Shown in pieces: positions 1 to 7,698 of a stretch of DNA of 24,574 bases. The translations under genes and the position numbers were made by a program. Origin of the DNA: Propionivibrio sp. (GTDB taxonomy: Bacteria > Pseudomonadota > Gammaproteobacteria > Burkholderiales > Rhodocyclaceae); NCBI GenBank assembly GCA_003249625.1, contig QKII01000108.1:1-24574 (forward strand), written 5' to 3'. Position 1 is the stretch's first letter, and each line of letters opens with the position of its first letter. Below the pieces are notes generated by a model. That model saw nothing but the letters and a program-made list of their open reading frames with translations. It did not search any database and was not told the DNA's origin.

Positions 1-222
1 GCGGGCGATGCGACAGCCCTGCTTTTCGTCGCACATGCATTGCGCAGTTCGCTGGTGTTGTTTCATGCCCGTCCGGCTGAGGAACTGGCGCGACAGATCG
101 AGCATTTCGCCGCGAAGGGCAAGTGCAGCGAAGCGGACCCGTTGGTTGAGTTGCTGGCGCAGGCGCTTGATCTCCTTGCCGCAGCACTGGCGCAGGTGGT
201 CCGACGGGAGCGGAAAGGCTAG
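1..222 (+). CDS. C-terminal fragment of an HPt (histidine phosphotransfer) domain protein
   Basis: The frame is open from the first base and ends at TAG 220-222, so the start lies upstream of the window. The visible 73 residues contain AHALRSS, which fits the HPt phosphoacceptor pattern H-x-L-K/R-G/S-S with the His at visible residue 12. An amphipathic helix rich in Leu, Ala and Glu follows, typical of the HPt four-helix bundle. In many proteobacterial phosphorelays an HPt domain forms the C-terminus of a hybrid sensor kinase, so this is probably the tail of such a kinase, but the rest is not visible. The next gene is a response regulator on the same strand 54 bases downstream, which supports a phosphorelay role. 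It could also be a stand-alone HPt protein. Confidence 0.6.
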   Translation, partial: AGDATALLFVAHALRSSLVLFHARPAEELARQIEHFAAKGKCSEADPLVELLAQALDLLAAALAQVVRRERKG

Positions 223-239
223 GGGGGCGGCGGGCCGGT

Positions 240-248
240 TGTTATACT
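240..248 (+). promoter_or_regulatory. Possible extended -10 promoter for the HD-GYP response regulator
   Basis: TG-T-TATACT matches an extended -10 element (TGn plus a TATAAT-like hexamer) and lies 28 bases ahead of the ATG at 277. I see no convincing -35 hexamer, as expected for extended -10 promoters. A purine-rich ribosome binding site (GGGGAGAGG, 266-274) lies between it and the start codon. Confidence 0.35.
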
Positions 249-276
249 GGCGCGATGTGACGATGAGGGGAGAGGC

Positions 277-1359
277 ATGAACCGGATCGCTATTGTCGAC
301 GACAGTGACATCAACCTGACTTTGTTGAGTGCGCTCGTCCGCCGGCTGGGTGACTGCGAGCCGTTATTGTTCCAGGATTCGACGCGCGGATTGGCATGGT
401 GTTCTGAAAATCGGCCAGACCTGATTGTTGTCGATTACATGATGCCCGACCTCGACGGAATCGAGTTCATCGCCCGGTTGCGCGAGACCGAAGGTTGCGA
501 GGACCTGCCGATCCTGATGATTACCGCCAACGACGACAAGGAAGTTCGTTACGAGGCGTTGCAGCGGGGGGCGACCGATTTTTTGACCAAGCCTGTTGAT
601 CGCATCGAGTTTTCCGCGCGTGTGCGGAACATGCTGGCCCTCGGCGCCAGCCGCAAGAAACTGGCCGACAAGGCTGATTGGTTGGCCTCGGAGGTCGAAA
701 AAGCAACGCAAGCGGTGCATGCACGCGAGCAGGAACTCCTCTTCCGAATGTCCCGAGCAGCGGAATTTCGTGACCCCGAAACCGGTGCGCACATCCAGCG
801 AATGGCCCATTATTCCCAACTTATCGCCAGTCGCCTGGGGCTGTCGGTTGACGATCAGGAACTGATCCTGCGTGCGGCGCCGATGCATGATGTGGGAAAA
901 ATCGGCATTCCGGATGGCATCCTGCTCAAACCGGGCCGACTTACGCCCGAGGAATTCGATGAGATGAAACGGCACACGGTGATCGGACATGAGTTGCTAA
1001 GTGGCAGCGAATCACTGGTGTTTCAGACGGCGGCAGTGATCGCCGTGTCGCATCATGAGAAAGTTGATGGCTCTGGCTACCCGTACGGCATCAAGGGGGA
1101 GCGTATCCCGTTGTTCGGGCGGATCGTTGCCGTCGCCGACGTTTTCGATGCGCTGACATCGGTGCGTCCCTACAAACCGGCTTGGCCGTTGGAACGCGCT
1201 GAGGCGTACCTGCGTGAATGCGTGGGTGCTCACCTCGATCCGTCCTGCGTCAATGCTTTCTTTGCGGGTTGGGACGAGGTGCTGGACGTTCACTCGCGCT
1301 ATCGGGATGAACCATCGTTGGCGGCCACTGAGTTGTCAATAAACTCTGCGCGGGGGTGA
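277..1359 (+). CDS. Response regulator with HD-GYP domain, putative c-di-GMP phosphodiesterase (RpfG-like)
   Basis: This 360-residue protein has an N-terminal receiver domain (about residues 1-120) with the acidic pair D8/D9, phosphoacceptor D53 in VVDYMMPD, and K105 in LTKPVD. A charged helical linker follows (about 125-155), then an HD-GYP domain (about 155-345). The HD pair is H204-D205 in MHDVGKIGIPD, with SHHE at 258-261 and DGSGYP at 264-269. HD-GYP proteins hydrolyse cyclic di-GMP, and phosphorylation of the receiver is expected to control that activity. ATG 277 has a strong ribosome binding site (GGGGAGAGG). It is flanked by two HPt-type genes, which suggests phosphotransfer partners. 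All key residues look intact. Confidence 0.92.
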   Translation: MNRIAIVDDSDINLTLLSALVRRLGDCEPLLFQDSTRGLAWCSENRPDLIVVDYMMPDLDGIEFIARLRETEGCEDLPILMITANDDKEVRYEALQRGATDFLTKPVDRIEFSARVRNMLALGASRKKLADKADWLASEVEKATQAVHAREQELLFRMSRAAEFRDPETGAHIQRMAHYSQLIASRLGLSVDDQELILRAAPMHDVGKIGIPDGILLKPGRLTPEEFDEMKRHTVIGHELLSGSESLVFQTAAVIAVSHHEKVDGSGYPYGIKGERIPLFGRIVAVADVFDALTSVRPYKPAWPLERAEAYLRECVGAHLDPSCVNAFFAGWDEVLDVHSRYRDEPSLAATELSINSARG

Positions 1360-1361
1360 CG

Positions 1362-1709
1362 ATGATTGGCGATGAACCGTTGTATGACCGGGAAATGGCG
1401 CTGGCGCAAATTGACGGCGATGTCGCGCTGTTCGCCGAGATTGTCGCTGTGCTAGGTGAAGAGGGTGAGGCCTACTGCGCGGCGCTTGAAGCGGCCCTGG
1501 CGTCGGGCGATGCTGCCAGGCTGCGTCGCGAGGCGCACACGGTCAAGAGCGTGCTGGCCAGTTTCGCTTGCGAAAGGGGGCGCGAACTCGCCTGGCGGCT
1601 GGAAGAGCTGGCGGCGTCGGGATCGCTTGACGGTGCGTCGGAGCGTGTAGAAGAACTGGTGTCAGTGATTCGGCAACTGATGGCCGAACTGGGCGCCACT
1701 GCGGCTTAG
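1362..1709 (+). CDS. Stand-alone HPt phosphotransfer protein
   Basis: This small acidic protein of about 115 residues carries EAHTVKSVLASF, the HPt signature H-x-V-K-S, with the phosphorylated His at residue 59. Predicted helices on either side fit the HPt four-helix bundle. I chose ATG 1362 because GGGGG at 1352-1356 is a well-spaced ribosome binding site. A GTG at 1356 overlaps the upstream stop codon but lacks such a site. The gene follows the HD-GYP regulator with a 2-base gap, so the two are almost certainly co-transcribed and it may phosphorylate that receiver. Its stop overlaps the stop of the convergent bioD by 4 bases. Confidence 0.82.
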   Translation: MIGDEPLYDREMALAQIDGDVALFAEIVAVLGEEGEAYCAALEAALASGDAARLRREAHTVKSVLASFACERGRELAWRLEELAASGSLDGASERVEELVSVIRQLMAELGATAA

Positions 1710-2386
1710 TGTTCTGGGAGTCTCAATAACGCGGCTGCCACTTCGGGCGTGGTTGCGGGGGGAATGACGCCGAGCAGCGGAGCATTGATCCTTGCGCGTA
1801 AAGCTTCCAGATTCTCGTCAAAGCGGGACATCGCCGGATCGATGCGGTTGGCGATCCAGCCAGCGAGTTTCAGGCCGCGTGCGGCGATGGCCTGACAGGT
1901 GAGCAGAGCGTGATTGATGCAGCCGAGTCGCATGCCAACGACGAGAATGACTGGCAGCTCCAGCTTTTCCGCCAGATCGGCGGTATCGCTATTTTCGTCC
2001 AGCGGCACGCAGAAGCCACCGACGCCTTCTACCAGAACGGCATCGGCCAATGGCCGCAATTGTCCGAAGGCAGCAACGATGCGGTTGATATCGATCGAGA
2101 CGCCGGCCTCTGCGGCCGCGATGTGCGGCGCGATTGCCGGTTGGAAAAGGTAGGGGTTGATCAGTTCGCGCGGCGCGGAGACACCGGCGGCTGAGATGAG
2201 GCGTTCAACGTCGTCGTTCTTGCCGTCGATGTCGGTGCCGGCGGCGATCGGCTTCATGCCGATGGCGCGCTGACCATTCTGGCGGAGGTTAAGCAGCAGC
2301 GCGCAGGTGGCGAAGGTCTTGCCGACTTCGGTATCGGTTCCGGCAACGAACCAGGCCTTTGCGGTACGGTGTGTTTGATTACTCAT
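1706..2386 (-). CDS. bioD: Dethiobiotin synthetase BioD
   Basis: This ATP-dependent enzyme closes the ureido ring of 7,8-diaminopelargonate with CO2 to give dethiobiotin, the penultimate step of biotin synthesis. The 226-residue protein is the usual size. It opens with the modified P-loop GTDTEVGKT (residues 16-24), then GMKPIAAGTD (about 43-52), and VEGVGGFCVPL (about 119-129), all BioD signatures. It is the last gene of the minus-strand biotin operon, starting 9 bases after the bioC stop. No clear terminator follows. Its stop overlaps that of the convergent HPt gene. Confidence 0.95.
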   Translation of the reverse strand: MSNQTHRTAKAWFVAGTDTEVGKTFATCALLLNLRQNGQRAIGMKPIAAGTDIDGKNDDVERLISAAGVSAPRELINPYLFQPAIAPHIAAAEAGVSIDINRIVAAFGQLRPLADAVLVEGVGGFCVPLDENSDTADLAEKLELPVILVVGMRLGCINHALLTCQAIAARGLKLAGWIANRIDPAMSRFDENLEALRARINAPLLGVIPPATTPEVAAALLRLPEH

Positions 2387-2395
2387 TTGCGTGCC

Positions 2396-3169
2396 TCATT
2401 TTCGTGCATACCCCAACAGGACGTCATAGCTTGCCGGCAGTCCGGCGGGTGTGCGGAATTGTTCATAGGCCGCCTCGACCTTGCGCCAGGTGGCACGGCC
2501 CATCATGCCCTGACGGTTGCCTTCGCCAACGTTTTGCGCGCCAATGTCCTTGATCGAGCGCAGCAGCGATTTAAGGTCGGGGTAGTAGATCGTGTGCCTT
2601 TCGCGGATCAGGCGGATGTCGTGCAGGCCGGCGGCTTCCAATGCTGCCTGGAGCGAATCGGGCTGGTTGAACGGCAGGGTGTGGCGATGCTGGTCGACGT
2701 CGGCAAAGGCGGCGCGCAGTTCCGCGAAAGTGTCGGGGCAGAGTGTGCTGAATGCAACTTGTCCACCCGGTTGGAGAACGCGCGCGGCTTCCTTGAATAC
2801 CACGTCGGCGTGGCACCACTGGATTGACAGACTGGACCACCAGAGGTCGAAACTCGCGGGTGCGAACGGCAGTTTCTCGATGTCGGCGGCTTGGCAGCAA
2901 TCGAATGCCGTGCGTGCTGTAGCGACCATGGCTGGCGCGAAGTCGACACCGGCGATCTGTGCTACTGGCCAACGTGCGCGCAGCAGACGGGCTCCATAGC
3001 CGGTGCCGCAGCCCGCGTCGAGAATGTGTCGTGGTGCTTCAGTCGTCCAGGCGAGTGCTTCCTGCAGTCGTTCGCAGACGCGGCGTTGTACCACGGCGGC
3101 GCCGTCATAGGTGGCTGCCGCGCGGTCGAAGGCGTCGCGGACGCGTTGCTTAAGCGAACTGAGAGGCAT
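2396..3169 (-). CDS. bioC: Malonyl-[acyl-carrier protein] O-methyltransferase BioC
   Basis: BioC uses SAM to methylate malonyl-ACP, so that fatty-acid synthesis can extend the disguised primer to pimeloyl-ACP methyl ester. The protein has the class I methyltransferase motif I DAGCGTGYG (residues 51-59), an acidic GVDFA strand, and the BioC-like opening LKQRVRDAFDRAAATYDGAAVVQ. I place the start at ATG 3169 (257 residues), where family similarity begins. An upstream in-frame start at 3235 would add 22 residues with no family look. With this start, bioC overlaps the end of bioH by 20 bases and has no clear ribosome binding site, so translational coupling is likely. Confidence 0.93.
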   Translation of the reverse strand: MPLSSLKQRVRDAFDRAAATYDGAAVVQRRVCERLQEALAWTTEAPRHILDAGCGTGYGARLLRARWPVAQIAGVDFAPAMVATARTAFDCCQAADIEKLPFAPASFDLWWSSLSIQWCHADVVFKEAARVLQPGGQVAFSTLCPDTFAELRAAFADVDQHRHTLPFNQPDSLQAALEAAGLHDIRLIRERHTIYYPDLKSLLRSIKDIGAQNVGEGNRQGMMGRATWRKVEAAYEQFRTPAGLPASYDVLLGYARK

Positions 3170-3899
3170 GGAGAAAATCGCCGATGTGACGGGCGAAACG
3201 TTCGGGATCGTTGATGAATGGCGCGTGTGCGGCACCGGGGAACACGTCCAGCGTAGCTTGCGGCAGATGTTTGTTCAGCCATTGCGCGGCAGACAGCGGC
3301 ATCAGTGGATCGTTCTCGCCATGGATCAGCAGCACCGGGCAAGTGATCTTCGCCACAATGTTGCGGAGGTCGATATCGCGCAGCCAGGCGAGACCGGCGA
3401 GCAAGGTTTCGGGCGACGGCAGGGGGGCGGAGAAAACAGATCGTGCGATATCCTTGCCGATGCTGCGCGCCTTGGAATCGCCCTGGTTGGCGACGGCGAC
3501 GAAGCGTTGCAGCGTGGCTCTGGCATCGGCGGTTACGGCAGATGCGAACTCGTGGAGTAGCGCCGTCGGTTGCGCCGCGGGCCAGTCGTCTCGCTGGGCG
3601 AAACAGGGGGACGCACCGACCAGGACCAGCCGGCTGATGCGTTCCGGGGCGAGTTGTGCTGCCTGCAGTGCGAGCAGACTGCCGAGGGACCAGCCGCAGA
3701 GCGTGATGCCGGGCGAGAGCGTGTCCGCCAGCGCCAGCGCGGCTTCCGTGAAGGTTTCTCCGCGCTCCGGTGTTTCGCCATAGCCGGGCAAGTCGGCGAG
3801 GTGCGGCGAGACCGTTTTCGATAGCGCCGTCAGGCAGGGCGACCACGCCGTGCGGCCGAGCCCCCAGCCATGCAGCAGCATCAGATCGGGGCGGCTCAT
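3150..3899 (-). CDS. bioH: Pimeloyl-[acyl-carrier protein] methyl ester esterase BioH
   Basis: This alpha/beta hydrolase of 249 residues removes the methyl group from pimeloyl-ACP methyl ester and so ends chain elongation. It has LLHGWGLG near the N-terminus (oxyanion region) and the nucleophile elbow GWSLG with S71. The rest of the catalytic triad is D197 in GENDPL and H225 in AAHAPF. The start ATG at 3899 overlaps the bioF stop by 4 bases (ATGA), a typical coupled arrangement. The frame stays open upstream to 4295, but that part is antisense-like sequence inside bioF. The position between bioF and bioC supports BioH over other esterases. Confidence 0.94.
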   Translation of the reverse strand: MSRPDLMLLHGWGLGRTAWSPCLTALSKTVSPHLADLPGYGETPERGETFTEAALALADTLSPGITLCGWSLGSLLALQAAQLAPERISRLVLVGASPCFAQRDDWPAAQPTALLHEFASAVTADARATLQRFVAVANQGDSKARSIGKDIARSVFSAPLPSPETLLAGLAWLRDIDLRNIVAKITCPVLLIHGENDPLMPLSAAQWLNKHLPQATLDVFPGAAHAPFINDPERFARHIGDFLHASQFA

Positions 3900-5059
3900 G
3901 CCGGAGTCTCCAGTTCGCGCAAGGCGTCGACAAGCCGTTGTACCTGCATTTCGCTGTGTGCCGAACTGAGTGAAACGCGCAGACGCGCAGTGCCTTTCGG
4001 TACCGTCGGTGGGCGGATCGCCGGCACCCACAGGCCGCGCTCGAAGAGCGCGTGGGCGACGCGCAGAGCTTCGTGGTTGTCGCCGATGATCACCGGCTGA
4101 ATCGCCGTCGGCGACGGCATCAGCTGCCAGCGTGAGCCGGCGAGTCCGGTGCGCAGTGTATCGGTCAGCCGGTGCAGGTGGCGGCGCCGTTCGTCGCCCC
4201 GTTCGATCAGTTCCAGGCTGGCCAGCAGGGCGCAGGCGATGATCGGGCTGGAGCCGGTAGTAAAAATATAGGTGCGCGCCCGTTGCAGCAGCCATTCGAC
4301 GACGGCTGCCGAGCCGGCGACGAATGCGCCCGAGGCGCCGGCCGCCTTGCCCAGTGTGCCCATGTATACGAGGCGCGGGTTGGCAGGAATGTCGAAGTGG
4401 CAGAGGCTGCCGCGGCCCTGTTTGCCGAGCACGCCGAAGCCGTGCGCGTCGTCGACCACCAGCCAGGCGTCGAAGCGTTCGGCCAATTGCAGCAGTTCGG
4501 GCAACGGCGCCAGATCGCCGTCCATGCTGAACACGGCGTCGGTGAGGATCAGCTTGCGCTTGGCCGTGCTGGCCGCGAGCAGGCGCTCGAGGGCGGCGAG
4601 GTCGCCGTGCGGGTAGCGTTCGTGGTCGGCGCGAGAAAGTTGCACCGCGTCGATCAGCGAGGCGTGGTTGAGCCTGTCGGCGAATACCGCATCGCCGCGT
4701 CCGACCAGCGCGACGACGATACCGAGGTTGGCCATGTAGCCTGTCGAGAACAGCAGGGCGCGGTCGAAGCCGGTGAATGCGGCGAGCTTTTCCTCCAGCA
4801 CGTCGTGTGGCGTCAGGTGGCCGCTGACGAGATGCGAGGCGCCGCTGCCGACGCCCCAGCGGCGCGCGCCGGCGCAGGCCGCGTCGACCAGCGCCGGGTC
4901 GTTGGCCAGGCCGAGGTAGTCGTTGCTGCAGAAGCTGATCAGTTCGCGTCCGTCGATCCGCGCCAGGGGGCCGCAGGGAGCGTCGAGCGTGCGGCGGCGG
5001 CGCTTGAGGCCGTCTCGTTCAAGATCGGCCAGGCTGCTTTCGAGTTCGTCCCAGATCAT
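3896..5059 (-). CDS. bioF: 8-amino-7-oxononanoate synthase BioF
   Basis: This PLP enzyme condenses pimeloyl-ACP (or -CoA) with L-alanine to form 8-amino-7-oxononanoate (KAPA). The 387-residue protein shows the alpha-oxoamine synthase hallmarks: FCSNDYLGL near residues 43-51, GSGASHLVSG (71-80), the PLP-contacting VVDDAHGFG (201-209), and the Schiff-base lysine K238 in MGTLGKAAG. Its ATG overlaps the bioA stop by 4 bases and its stop overlaps the bioH start by 4 bases, so bioA-bioF-bioH are likely translationally coupled. All catalytic residues look present. Confidence 0.96.
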   Translation of the reverse strand: MIWDELESSLADLERDGLKRRRRTLDAPCGPLARIDGRELISFCSNDYLGLANDPALVDAACAGARRWGVGSGASHLVSGHLTPHDVLEEKLAAFTGFDRALLFSTGYMANLGIVVALVGRGDAVFADRLNHASLIDAVQLSRADHERYPHGDLAALERLLAASTAKRKLILTDAVFSMDGDLAPLPELLQLAERFDAWLVVDDAHGFGVLGKQGRGSLCHFDIPANPRLVYMGTLGKAAGASGAFVAGSAAVVEWLLQRARTYIFTTGSSPIIACALLASLELIERGDERRRHLHRLTDTLRTGLAGSRWQLMPSPTAIQPVIIGDNHEALRVAHALFERGLWVPAIRPPTVPKGTARLRVSLSSAHSEMQVQRLVDALRELETPA

Positions 5060-6390
5060 GCGGCGAGCGTGGCGTCGAGAGCGCCACTGACGGCGCGGCC
5101 CAGATGACTGATTTCCTCGTCATCGACGATGTAAGGCGGCATCAGATAGACGGTGTGGCCGATCGGCCGTGTCATTGCTTCGCGTTCCAGCGCAGCACGA
5201 TAGAAATGGCGCGAGAATTTCGGGTCGTCGCTGGCGACGTCGAAAGCGATGATCATGCCGCGCTGGCGCAGGTGGCGCACCCTTGGGTGGTCGGCGAGGG
5301 GGGCGATGGCGGCGGCGAGCTTCTGCGCGCGGACGGTGTTCTGTTCCAGTACCTTGTCTTCGGCAAAGATGTCGAGTGTCGCCAGCGCGGCGCGGCAGGC
5401 CAGCGCGTTTCCTGTGTAGGAGTGCGAGTGCAGGAAGCCGCGTACGGTGGCGTCGTCGTAGAAGGCGGAATAAACGTCGTCCGTCGTCAGGACGATCGAA
5501 AGCGGCAGGTAGCCGCCGGAGATGCCTTTCGAGAGACAGAGGAAATCCGGTTTGATTCCAGCCTGTTCATGGGCGAAGAAGGTGCCGGTTCGGCCGCAGC
5601 CGACGGCGATTTCGTCGCAGATCAGATGCACCTCGTAGCGGTCGCAGAGGGCGCGGGCGAGGCGCAAATACTCCGGGTCGTACATGACCATGCCGCTGGC
5701 ACACTGGATCAATGGCTCGACAATGAAGGCGGCGATGGCTTCGTGATGTGTCTCCAGGTGCTTTTCGAGCGCGGCAGCGGCGCGGCGCGCGACGTCGGCG
5801 GCTGTTTCTCCTGGCTCGGCACGGCGCGCATCTGGCGTTGGCACGGTGGCGGCGCTGCGCACCAGCGGTGCGTAGGCGTCCTTGAAAATGGCAACATCGG
5901 TGACGGCCAGCGCGCCAACCGTTTCGCCGTGGTAGCTGCCTTCCAGGCAAAGAAAGTCCTGTTTCTTCTCACGCCCGCGGTTGCGCCAGCTGTGGAACGA
6001 CATCTTCAGCGCAATCTCGGTCGCCGAGGCGCCATCGGAGGCATAGAAGCAGTGGCCCAGCGCGTCACCGGTGAGCGCGGACAGGCGTTCCGAGAGCTCG
6101 ACCACCGGCTGGTGCGTAAAGCCGGCGAGGATGACGTGTTCCAGTTCATCGAGCTGGGCGCGCAGTGCAGCGTTGATACGTGGATTGGCGTGGCCGAACA
6201 GGTTGACCCACCAGGAGCTGATCCCGTCGAGATAGCGCCGGCCATCGAAGTCGTAAAGCCAGGCGCCCTGACCGCGGGCGATCGGGATCAGCGGCAGTTC
6301 GGCATCCCGGCCGCCGGAATGCTGTTTCATCTGCGTGCACGGATGCCAGACGGCGGCGAGGCTGCGTTGGAGAAGTTCGGCGTTGTTCAT
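5056..6390 (-). CDS. bioA: Adenosylmethionine-8-amino-7-oxononanoate aminotransferase BioA
   Basis: BioA transfers the amino group of SAM to KAPA, giving 7,8-diaminopelargonate. The 444-residue class III aminotransferase carries WHPCTQMK at residues 15-22, DGISSWWVN (55-63), YASDGASATEIALKM (116-130), ICDEIAVGCGRTG (257-269, with PLP-binding D259), and the PLP lysine K288 in CLSKGISGGYLPL. The WHP..Q opening and the double Trp are typical of BioA rather than other class III enzymes. It starts only 5 bases after the stop of the DUF2863 gene and is therefore probably the second gene of that transcript. Confidence 0.96.
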   Translation of the reverse strand: MNNAELLQRSLAAVWHPCTQMKQHSGGRDAELPLIPIARGQGAWLYDFDGRRYLDGISSWWVNLFGHANPRINAALRAQLDELEHVILAGFTHQPVVELSERLSALTGDALGHCFYASDGASATEIALKMSFHSWRNRGREKKQDFLCLEGSYHGETVGALAVTDVAIFKDAYAPLVRSAATVPTPDARRAEPGETAADVARRAAAALEKHLETHHEAIAAFIVEPLIQCASGMVMYDPEYLRLARALCDRYEVHLICDEIAVGCGRTGTFFAHEQAGIKPDFLCLSKGISGGYLPLSIVLTTDDVYSAFYDDATVRGFLHSHSYTGNALACRAALATLDIFAEDKVLEQNTVRAQKLAAAIAPLADHPRVRHLRQRGMIIAFDVASDDPKFSRHFYRAALEREAMTRPIGHTVYLMPPYIVDDEEISHLGRAVSGALDATLAA

Positions 6391-6395
6391 GGTGG

Positions 6396-7571
6396 TCAGT
6401 GCAGGGTTTGCGACGGCGCGTTGCCGAGGTCGGGCATTTCGGCGTGCACCGTTTCGCCTTCGACGTTTGGATAGAGCGGTGCGCCGCAGTCGTCACAGAA
6501 CTCGAACGGAAACTGCTGGTTGTGCACAACGACTTCCTTGATGCCGGATTCCCGCAGAAGGGTTTCGACTTCCCCCACGACGTCGGTCGCTTCGTCCTCG
6601 CTGCCCAGCAGCGGCCAGACGACACCGTGATAGACGATATCCTCGTCGCGCGGACCGAACGCAATGCGGTACTCCTCCAGACGCTTGTCGTGGAAGCCAC
6701 CGATGACCGCTCGCAGCGATTCGGCCGGCTTGCCGAGCGTGGTCTGCAGGAAGGCGACCGAGGCGCGCAACGAGTAGGGGCGCGAGGCCATGTCAGCGAG
6801 GCGGCAGGCGGCATGGTAGGCGTCGGCGAGCAGCGGCTGGAAGGCGCAGCCAGCGAGCAGCGGTTCGAGCGACGGACATCCTTGCTTGATCCACTCCTTC
6901 AGCGCTGATTCGCGGTTTGCATTGTCGTTTTCGTTCCAGCGGAACAGCGGCATGCCGCGCGGAACCGCGACGGCACCAATCAGGTAACGTGTGTCGGAGA
7001 GAAACTGGTTGGTTTCCGGAAGGGCCGAAACGTCGAGCGCCGGCGCCTGGTTGCACAGTGCGGCGCCACCGAGGTCGCGCATCAGCTGCCAGGTGTCGAC
7101 AAAGCTGCGCGGCAACTGGTCGGGGCTGTACAGGTAGTCGACCAGGGCGATCTGCGCGGCGCCGGAAAAGACGTGCGCGCCGAGCTGCACCTTGAGTGCT
7201 TCCAGCGTGCTGCCGGGGATGGTGCCAGCGGGGATCGAGAAGCGCGACCAGGCCAGCAGCGGGGAATTGAACAGCATGATGTCGTAGTCTTGCCCCTGGT
7301 GCGTCAGCACACACGACTCGGCCCGCGCCTCGATGGTGTCGGCGAGGCAGTCGTGCGCCGCGGCGTGCGAGTCGAACAGGCGGTCGAGCGCGGCGTTGAG
7401 GTCGTCTTCGCCGCCATCCTGCAGGATGCGGTCGATCAGATCGACGAGTTGCCGCTCCCAGAATTCGCGCTCGAGGCGCCCGCCGGCTTCCGCAAGGCCG
7501 GTGGCCAGGCGCCCGAGTTCGGTGGCGTCGGAGGACATGCGTTTGCGGGAGGAGAGGCGGTTGCGTTTCAT
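6396..7571 (-). CDS. DUF2863 family protein, function unknown
   Basis: This 391-residue protein resembles the DUF2863 family, which is conserved in betaproteobacteria and has no assigned activity. I recognise the N-terminal pattern (basic residues, then LATGLAEAGGRLEREFWE) and the overall length. I see no signal peptide or membrane segment, so it is probably cytoplasmic. Near the C-terminus FCDDCGAPLYPN resembles half of a zinc ribbon, but only one CxxC pair is present. I chose ATG 7571; the frame extends upstream to 7724, but that region would overlap the divergent yaaA start and looks non-coding. It is the first gene of the biotin operon, 5 bases ahead of bioA, which suggests co-expression rather than a proven role in biotin synthesis. 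Confidence 0.8.
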   Translation of the reverse strand: MKRNRLSSRKRMSSDATELGRLATGLAEAGGRLEREFWERQLVDLIDRILQDGGEDDLNAALDRLFDSHAAAHDCLADTIEARAESCVLTHQGQDYDIMLFNSPLLAWSRFSIPAGTIPGSTLEALKVQLGAHVFSGAAQIALVDYLYSPDQLPRSFVDTWQLMRDLGGAALCNQAPALDVSALPETNQFLSDTRYLIGAVAVPRGMPLFRWNENDNANRESALKEWIKQGCPSLEPLLAGCAFQPLLADAYHAACRLADMASRPYSLRASVAFLQTTLGKPAESLRAVIGGFHDKRLEEYRIAFGPRDEDIVYHGVVWPLLGSEDEATDVVGEVETLLRESGIKEVVVHNQQFPFEFCDDCGAPLYPNVEGETVHAEMPDLGNAPSQTLH

Positions 7572-7602
7572 CGTGAAATTCCAGTGATTCAAATAATCGG
7601 CT

Positions 7603-7611
7603 ATTGTAACA
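7603..7611 (-). promoter_or_regulatory. Possible extended -10 promoter of the DUF2863-bioAFHCD operon
   Basis: On the minus strand TG-T-TACAAT is an extended -10-like element about 32 bases ahead of the ATG at 7571. No good -35 hexamer is found at 16-18 bases spacing. It sits in the 127-base divergent region shared with yaaA. I could not find a BirA-type (TTGTAAACC) or BioR-type (TTAT..ATAA) operator here. Confidence 0.3.
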
Positions 7612-7698
7612 AGCGCTGTGCTGCCCTTTGCTTGCGGATGTACGCAACGCAAGCATCGCCGTGCAGGTCCTGCTGTTTCCTGTCTTACGGATTTTTTC

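Noticed and set aside
3170..3235. Upstream extension of bioC to an ATG at 3235
   Set aside because: The 22 extra residues do not look like any BioC N-terminus and would lie inside bioH; ATG 3169 begins with family-like sequence.
4172..6474. Long plus-strand frames (311 and 456 codons) antisense to bioF and bioA
   Set aside because: They are shadows of bioF and bioA, whose catalytic motifs are intact; the products have low-complexity Val/Gly/Ala/Arg composition and no domains.
7572..7698. BirA or BioR operator in the DUF2863-yaaA intergenic region
   Set aside because: No paired TTGTAAACC/GGTTTACAA half-sites or TTAT..ATAA palindrome is present; the TTGTTACAAT stretch is better read as a -10 region.
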